A DNA stretch of 7,484 bases, from contig DCDF01000180.1 in the NCBI GenBank assembly GCA_002316295.1, forward strand, positions 1-7,484, given 5' to 3'. Made by a program: the position numbers and the translations under genes. Positions 6,063 to 7,484 of the stretch are shown one piece after another. Position 1 is the first letter of the stretch. Each line of letters starts with the position of its first letter. The notes below the pieces were generated by a model. The model worked only from the letters and a program-made list of their open reading frames with translations. It made no database searches and was not told the origin of the DNA. The DNA is from Syntrophaceae bacterium UBA1062. Its GTDB lineage: Bacteria > Desulfobacterota > Desulfomonilia > UBA1062.

Positions 6063-6206
6063 ATGTTAAAGTATATCGCTAAGAGCCCTACCTTATCGTT
6101 GAGACCTTCCTCTCCCCATTCTCTCCCCACTTTTCAAATAATGCCGGGGTACATCCCCCGGCCTGGTAAGATCGGCAGGTACTTCAGGCTCTTTCAATAT
6201 CCGTGA
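6063..6206 (+). CDS. Possible 47-residue ORF, hypothetical
   Basis: The ORF begins 26 bp after tRNA-Leu with ATG 6063, preceded at 9 nt by GGAGG (6049-6053), and ends at TGA 6204-6206. The product is basic and rich in proline and serine, starting MLKYIAKSPTLSLRPSSPHS. It shows no domain, signal peptide or membrane segment that I recognise. It runs across a GC-rich hairpin and a short direct repeat, which argues for chance. Only the ribosome site supports it. Confidence 0.15.
   Translation: MLKYIAKSPTLSLRPSSPHSLPTFQIMPGYIPRPGKIGRYFRLFQYP
6143..6162. repeat. GC-rich inverted repeat (hairpin)
   Basis: GCCGGGG (6143-6149) and CCCCGGC (6156-6162) pair perfectly around a 6-nt loop. On the plus strand no T tract follows. 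On the minus strand the tail ATTATTTG is only weakly T-rich. It could end the tRNA transcript or be a processing signal; function is not established. Confidence 0.35.
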
Positions 6207-6274
6207 TATCATCAGAAGCGCTTATACATAGAGGAGTGTTACCATCTTTTGTTTTCATCCTTGAACAGACCCCC

Positions 6275-6308
6275 ATAAAAACAGGGAATCCCTGCTATTT
6301 ATTTTTAT
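6275..6308. terminator. Intrinsic terminator-like hairpin, possibly bidirectional
   Basis: CAGGG (6282-6286) pairs with CCCTG (6290-6294) around AAT. Read on the minus strand the stem is followed directly by TTTTTAT; read on the plus strand it is followed by CTATTTATTTTTAT (6295-6308). The stem is short at 5 bp but the tracts are good on both sides. It would insulate the methyltransferase from the tRNA transcript, or end a minus-strand transcript for which I see no gene. Confidence 0.4.
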
Positions 6309-6407
6309 AGCTTTGCAGATTTTTCGGTTAGGCTTTAGAAACCACCTTTATTAGGGACGTCGTAACTAAGGTGAAACGCTAAACGGTGCCAGCCATAAAA
6401 AGCGGGC

Positions 6408-6434
6408 TTGAACACAATCACAAAATGTAATAAT
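6408..6434 (+). promoter_or_regulatory. Possible promoter of the methyltransferase gene
   Basis: TTGAAC (6408-6413) is followed after 15 bp by AATAAT (6429-6434), five of six matches to the -10, with TG one base before it (extended -10). A start near 6441 would give a leader of about 56 nt before GTG 6497. The spacer is short, so this is tentative. Confidence 0.35.
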
Positions 6435-6482
6435 GACCGTATTCCCATATCGAGCAGGATGTATCGATGCTTTCAGGAATAT

Positions 6483-6490
6483 GGAGGAGG
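6483..6490 (+). promoter_or_regulatory. Ribosome binding site that decides the methyltransferase start
   Basis: GGAGGAGG at 6483-6490 lies 6 nt before GTG 6497. The upstream in-frame ATG (6467) would place this strong site inside the coding region and has only a weak AGGA-like site of its own. Confidence 0.75.
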
Positions 6491-6496
6491 AACGCC

Positions 6497-7219
6497 GTGT
6501 ATTCTGATTTTAAAACCATTTCCACTTATTATGACGCCCTATATGTAAACGACCGGGAATACACACCGGAAGCTACCAAGGTAAAAGAGCTGCTCACCAG
6601 GAATGGCGTTCCGTTACATACCGATCTGCTGGTCCTCGCCTGTGGCACGGGAGGGCATATCCCCTATTTCAAGGATGATTACCATGTTTCCGGGCTGGAT
6701 CTCAGCGAGGACATGCTCGATCTGGCCAGGAAAAAGTTCCCCGATGTCAGGTTCCATCTCGGCAACCTGATCGATTTTGAGCTGGAGACCGATTTCGACG
6801 CCATGATCTGCATGTACGGGTCCATCGGTTTCGTCAGAACCGTGGACAACCTGCGCGCCTCCATGAAGCGCATTGCCGCCCATCTGCGGCCCGGTGGACT
6901 GGCCCTGATCACTCCCTGGAGCACGGTGGAGGACTTCCAGGATAACATAGTGGTCAATGCCGCCGACCGGCCGGACTTGAAGATCGCCCGCATGGAGCAG
7001 GTCCGCCTCAAGGAGCCCGCGATCGTGGAGGTTACATTCCATCACCTCATCGGGAAAAACAAAGAGGTGACCTACCACAAGCAATCCATGGAAATCGGCC
7101 TCTTCTCGCGGGAAGAGTACCTCTCCGCCATGGCCGATGCCGGGTTGCAGGTCGTGGAGGAATACACGGGGACCGATGTGCGCGGCGGCGTGTATATCGG
7201 CAAACGGGCTGCAGGGTAG
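6497..7219 (+). CDS. Class I SAM-dependent methyltransferase
   Basis: From GTG 6497 this is a 240-residue cytoplasmic protein beginning MYSDFKTISTYYDALYVND, the usual opening of small-molecule methyltransferases related to the sugar N,N-dimethyltransferases (DesVI/TylM1 type). Motif I LVLACGTGGH (45-54) is the SAM-binding glycine loop. GLDLSEDML (66-74) carries the acidic residue expected to hold the SAM ribose. A post-motif with FDAMICMYGSIGF (100-112) and RPGGLALITPW (131-141) follow. Starting at ATG 6467 would add ten residues (MLSGIWRRNA) unlike the family. It stands alone between AT-rich flanks, with no sugar or antibiotic genes in view, so its substrate cannot be inferred. It may be accessory DNA next to tRNA-Leu, but its own codons are fairly GC-rich. 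Confidence 0.88.
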   Translation: MYSDFKTISTYYDALYVNDREYTPEATKVKELLTRNGVPLHTDLLVLACGTGGHIPYFKDDYHVSGLDLSEDMLDLARKKFPDVRFHLGNLIDFELETDFDAMICMYGSIGFVRTVDNLRASMKRIAAHLRPGGLALITPWSTVEDFQDNIVVNAADRPDLKIARMEQVRLKEPAIVEVTFHHLIGKNKEVTYHKQSMEIGLFSREEYLSAMADAGLQVVEEYTGTDVRGGVYIGKRAAG

Positions 7220-7484
7220 ATTCGCAAGAGCCCACCTGCCTTTGAAGGGAACCGGGTACCAATTATGAAAGTTCTATTATATGAAGCTGAAATCAGATCA
7301 CCAAATTGATCATAAGATGGGGAAATACATAAAACAGAAATTTGGGCGATCAAAATGGTAAACATTAGTGCCCCGAGGCCACGCTCATCAGCATCGATCG
7401 GCCTATTCCAGTATGTAAATGCAATACTCCAACCTGTGGTATTAAGCGAAAGCAAGAACGAGGTATAGTGACCCCCTCATAGAC

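Larger units (their letters stand above)
6037..6496. other. AT-richer intergenic stretch after tRNA-Leu, no firm gene
   Basis: About 460 bp clearly poorer in GC than the genes to the left. It holds a weak 47-codon ORF (6063-6206), a 9-bp direct repeat CTCTCCCCA (6110-6118 and 6121-6129), a GC-rich hairpin (6143-6162), a terminator-like hairpin (6282-6294) and a possible promoter for the methyltransferase (6408-6434). On the minus strand one frame is open from 6294 to 6088 except for a single TGA (6184-6186), which might be a decayed gene. I find no clear copy of the tRNA 3' end that would prove an integrated element. Confidence 0.6.

Noticed and set aside
7072..7455. A 127-codon minus-strand ORF with a hydrophobic stretch near its start.
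   Set aside because: Over a third of it is antisense to the methyltransferase, there is no good ribosome site, and the rest lies in AT-rich DNA. The hydrophobic run is short and unlike a clear membrane protein.
7220..7484. The last 265 bp, checked for a gene, terminator or tRNA-derived attachment repeat.
   Set aside because: There is no convincing ORF or T-tracted hairpin. The GTGCCCCGAGG near 7370 only loosely resembles the tRNA-Leu end and is too short to call an att site.

Overview
The window looks like chromosomal DNA of an anaerobic, GC-rich bacterium. It has sigma-70-like promoters, Shine-Dalgarno sites, a tRNA without encoded CCA and ferredoxin-dependent 2-oxoacid metabolism. The gene set (iorA-iorB-paaK plus a beta-CASP hydrolase) would suit a sulfate-reducing or syntrophic deltaproteobacterium-type organism (Desulfobacterota). 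That placement is an inference from gene content only.

Layout. Bases 1-58 probably hold the start of a divergent minus-strand gene. Bases 59-174 carry two back-to-back promoters. Bases 175-287 read as a complete ribosome-mediated attenuator: a 16-codon leader peptide with tandem Trp codons followed by Phe, a 1:2 pause hairpin over those codons, a competing 2:3 antiterminator and a 3:4 intrinsic terminator. A GC-rich stretch with nested inverted repeats follows (288-411). Then comes the operon iorA (412-2262), iorB (2263-2790) and paaK (2816-4105), which encodes both subunits of indolepyruvate:ferredoxin oxidoreductase and an arylacetate-CoA ligase. Facing it, 23 bp away, is a minus-strand MBL/beta-CASP hydrolase (4129-5742) with its own promoter. 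Divergent from that is a tRNA-Leu(UAA) gene (5952-6036). Next is about 460 bp of AT-richer DNA without a firm gene, a class I SAM-dependent methyltransferase most likely starting at GTG 6497 (6497-7219), and 265 bp of AT-rich DNA with no gene I can support.

Main point. IorAB with an arylacetate-CoA ligase can run oxidatively (degradation of Trp, Phe and Tyr) or reductively (arylacetate to arylacetyl-CoA to arylpyruvate to aromatic amino acid, as described in methanogens and rumen anaerobes). A trp-type attenuator switches its operon on when charged tRNA-Trp is scarce. That logic fits a biosynthetic or salvage operon, not a catabolic one. The DNA therefore suggests that here IorAB-PaaK makes or salvages tryptophan (and perhaps phenylalanine) from indoleacetate and phenylacetate under Trp-responsive attenuation. 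I know of no description of this arrangement, but could not search for one.
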